From assembly GCA_902803675.1 (NCBI GenBank), contig CADCQZ010000316.1:1-7870 (forward strand): a stretch of DNA of 7,870 nt, in the 5' to 3' direction. This document shows, piece after piece, positions 5,692-7,870 of this stretch (position 1 is the stretch's first letter; the number at the start of each line of letters is the position of its first letter). Both the position numbers and the translations under genes were made by a program. The notes under the pieces were generated by a model. It saw nothing but the letters and a program-made list of their open reading frames with translations, searched no databases and was not told the DNA's origin. Source of the DNA: an uncultured Eubacteriales bacterium. Its GTDB lineage: Bacteria; Bacillota_A; Clostridia; Christensenellales; Aristaeellaceae.

Positions 5692-7870
5692 ATGAAACTC
5701 TCCGGCCGTTTCATCAAGGCTTCCGAGGAGCTGTGCGATTTCGATCACCACGTGCCTGCGCCGTACCTGAGAAAGACCTTCTGCCTGGACTTTGAGCCGC
5801 TCGAGGCTCAGATCACCATCTGCGGCCTGGGGTTTTATGAACTGTACATCAATGGCAGAAACATCACCAAAGGCCCCCTGGCTCCCTATATCAGCAATCC
5901 GGACGACGTGTGCTATTATGACCGTTACGACCTGACGGGCCTGCTCCGAAAAGGAAAGAACGCTGTCGGGATCCTTTTGGGCAACGGTTTCCGCAACGCT
6001 TTCGGGGGCTTTATCTGGGATCTCGACCAGGCGCCCGGCCGGGGCGCGCCCACTGTCGCCCTGTGCCTGGAGGCGACGGACGGGACGAACAAAGCCGAGA
6101 TCGAAGCGGACGAGAGCTTCCGCACCCATCCCTCCCCCGTCACGTTCGATGATCTGAGGATGGGCTGCCGGTACGACGCCCGGAAGGAAATACCCGGATG
6201 GAACGAGGCGGACTATGACGACAGCGCCTGGACGAGCGCGTTGAGGGAAAAAAAGCCCCGGGGCGTACCGAGGCTCTGCAGCGCCGACCCCATCGAAGTA
6301 TCGCAGGTGCTTGACCCCGTGAGCATCACGTATCACGAGGAGATGCCCTTCTGCTATGAGAGCATGAAGCCCGGCGCCGCGCCCCTTGAGGGCGCCGTGG
6401 CGAAAAAAGCCTATGTATACGACTTCGGCGTGAACTCCGCCGGCGTCACCCGGCTGTTCATCCGGAACAGCGTACCGGGCCAGACCGTCACGGTGCGTCA
6501 CGCGGAAGACCTGCTGCACGGGAGAGTGTCTGTGAACTCCACGGTATTCCTGCGGAAAAACGCCACCCGGCGGTATATCGAATACGGGCAGACGGACGAA
6601 TATATCTGCAAAGGCGGGGACGAGAGCTTCCTGCCCGTATTCAAATACGACGGGTTCCGGTACGCCATCGTGGAAGGGCTCACCCCCGAGCAGGCGGACG
6701 GGGACGCGGTTAAGTTCCTGGTGATGCATTCGAGCCTGAAAGAGCGCGCGAGCTTTGCCTGCTCGGATCCGGTCATCAACGCTCTGCAGGCCTGCACCAG
6801 AAGATCGGACCTTTCGAATTTTTACTATTTCCCCACGGACTGCCCCCACCGGGAGAAGAACGGCTGGACGGGCGACGCTTCCGTGTCGGCGGAGCACATG
6901 CTGCTGAACCTGACGGCGGAAAACAGCCTGAGGGAATGGCTGTATGATATCCGCCTCGCCCAGCGGGAGGACGGCGCGCTGCCGGGCATCGTGCCCACGG
7001 GCGGATGGGGATTCACCTGGGGCAACGGCCCGGCGTGGGACAGCGTGTGCGTCAGCCTGCCCTATCACATCTACCGCTTTACGGGCGACGCGCAGGTGAT
7101 CCATGAAAACGCCGGCATGATCCTCCGGTACCTGTACTATATCTCCCGCAGGCGTGACGAGCGCGGCCTGATCGCCGTAGGGCTGGGCGACTGGGTGGAT
7201 CCGTTTCAGAAGACGCGCGGCGGCATCGCCTCTCCCCTGTGTGTCACGGACACCGCCACCGTATACGACATGGCCCGGAAAGCCGCGTTCCTGTTTGAGC
7301 GGGCGGGGCTGAAACGGGAGGCGGACTACGCCCGGGCCTTCGCCCTGGATCTGCGCAAAAGCTTCCGGGACCACCTGATCGACCCGAAGACCCTCACCGC
7401 CGCGGGCTGCTGCCAGACTTCCCAGGCCCTGGCGATCGAGACGGGGCTGTTCGATGACGATGAACTGCCCGCCGCGCGGGAGCGGCTCACACAGATCATC
7501 CACGGGGACGGGGACGTGAACGCCTGCGGCATGATCGGCCTCAGGCACGTTTTCCACGCCCTGGTGAACGCCGGGGAAGCCGACCTGGCGTATGAACTGA
7601 TCACATCAAAGACCCGGACCTCATACGGATACTGGATCGCCCACGGCGCCACCTCTCTGTGGGAATGCTTCCCGGAGCCTGACGGCAGCGGCGGCGGATC
7701 CAGGAACCATCATTTTCTGGGGGACATCTCCAGCCTGTTCATCCAGGAATTCGCGGGATTGAAGCCCAACCCCGGCTGCGACAATGTGGACACCTGCGAG
7801 ATATCACCGCATTTCGTGACTAAACTGGACTTCGCGGAAGCGACCTGCGCCATGCCGAAGGGGAAAGTGA
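5692..7870 (+). CDS. GH78 alpha-L-rhamnosidase (partial, extreme C-terminus beyond the right edge)
   Basis: Inverting glycosidase that releases terminal alpha-L-rhamnose from plant glycosides, pectic or other oligosaccharides; it acts in the cytoplasm because no signal peptide is present. 726 codons are open to the edge with no stop. Domain order fits the family: an N-terminal beta-sandwich (about 25-180, with GFYELYINGRNITKGPLAPY and the GNGFRNAFGG loop), a middle beta domain (about 200-345, with YDFGVNSAGVTRLFIRN and FKYDGFRYAIVEG), the (alpha/alpha)6 catalytic barrel (about 355-680) and the start of the C-terminal sandwich. The catalytic stretch TDCPHREKNGWTGD (382-395) gives D383, E388 and D395, and TSLWE (654-658) gives E658. 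Their spacing matches the D567/E572/D579/E841 set I recall for Bacillus RhaB, making E388 the likely acid and E658 the base. It belongs to the EEP operon. Only a few tens of residues should be missing. Confidence 0.94.
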   Translation, partial: MKLSGRFIKASEELCDFDHHVPAPYLRKTFCLDFEPLEAQITICGLGFYELYINGRNITKGPLAPYISNPDDVCYYDRYDLTGLLRKGKNAVGILLGNGFRNAFGGFIWDLDQAPGRGAPTVALCLEATDGTNKAEIEADESFRTHPSPVTFDDLRMGCRYDARKEIPGWNEADYDDSAWTSALREKKPRGVPRLCSADPIEVSQVLDPVSITYHEEMPFCYESMKPGAAPLEGAVAKKAYVYDFGVNSAGVTRLFIRNSVPGQTVTVRHAEDLLHGRVSVNSTVFLRKNATRRYIEYGQTDEYICKGGDESFLPVFKYDGFRYAIVEGLTPEQADGDAVKFLVMHSSLKERASFACSDPVINALQACTRRSDLSNFYYFPTDCPHREKNGWTGDASVSAEHMLLNLTAENSLREWLYDIRLAQREDGALPGIVPTGGWGFTWGNGPAWDSVCVSLPYHIYRFTGDAQVIHENAGMILRYLYYISRRRDERGLIAVGLGDWVDPFQKTRGGIASPLCVTDTATVYDMARKAAFLFERAGLKREADYARAFALDLRKSFRDHLIDPKTLTAAGCCQTSQALAIETGLFDDDELPAARERLTQIIHGDGDVNACGMIGLRHVFHALVNAGEADLAYELITSKTRTSYGYWIAHGATSLWECFPEPDGSGGGSRNHHFLGDISSLFIQEFAGLKPNPGCDNVDTCEISPHFVTKLDFAEATCAMPKGKV

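Noticed and set aside
4797..5717. Upstream extension of the GH125 frame through the EEP gene on the minus strand
   Set aside because: The added roughly 300 residues are antisense to EEP and have no mannosidase similarity; the promoter at 4830-4858 and GGGGAGG at 4805-4811 place the true start at 4796.
5572..7557. A 661-codon open frame on the minus strand opposite the rhamnosidase
   Set aside because: Same codon-bias artefact; the plus-strand GH78 frame holds all catalytic motifs in the correct order and spacing.
1..7870. CRISPR arrays, transposases, insertion-sequence ends, tRNA or rRNA genes
   Set aside because: No spaced direct repeats, recombinase genes, terminal inverted repeats or structured RNA signatures were seen anywhere in the window.

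Overview
The window looks like a carbohydrate-utilisation region from a GC-rich member of the Bacillota, plausibly an anaerobic gut or rumen clostridial lineage. This rests on three things: a sugar ABC-transporter permease of the LplB/YteP type, strong AGGAGG-like ribosome binding sites, and several signal-peptide-less (so cytoplasmic) glycosidases. The exact genus cannot be read from the sequence. Codon third positions are strongly G/C, which creates long false open frames on the strand opposite the real genes.

Layout, left to right. (1) 1-518, minus: N-terminal 172 codons of the sugar permease; the gene runs off the left edge. (2) 519-802: divergent control region with a promoter candidate for each direction, a cre/LacI-type palindrome and a hairpin followed by a T-run on the minus strand. 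(3) 803-2500, plus: a GH127/DUF1680-like glycosidase with a Cys/Glu zinc-site signature. (4) 2543-3499, plus: a PHP-domain metallohydrolase, probably co-transcribed with (3). (5) 3516-4796, minus: a GH125 exo-alpha-mannosidase, convergent with (4). (6) 4797-4907: a second divergent control region. (7) 4908-5669, plus: an endonuclease/exonuclease/phosphatase (EEP) superfamily enzyme. (8) 5692-7870, plus: a GH78 alpha-L-rhamnosidase, 22 bases after (7), open at the right edge.

How the genes may work together (inference): an oligosaccharide enters through the ABC importer and is trimmed in the cytoplasm by a rhamnosidase, a GH127-like (arabinofuranosidase-type) enzyme and an alpha-1,6-mannosidase. 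Two metal-dependent enzymes of phosphoesterase-type folds, PHP and EEP, are interleaved one-for-one with the glycosidases. That pairing is the most unusual aspect and raises the possibility that the imported glycan carries phosphate or phosphodiester groups. Individual family calls for GH78, GH125, EEP, PHP and the permease are secure from motifs; exact substrates are not.
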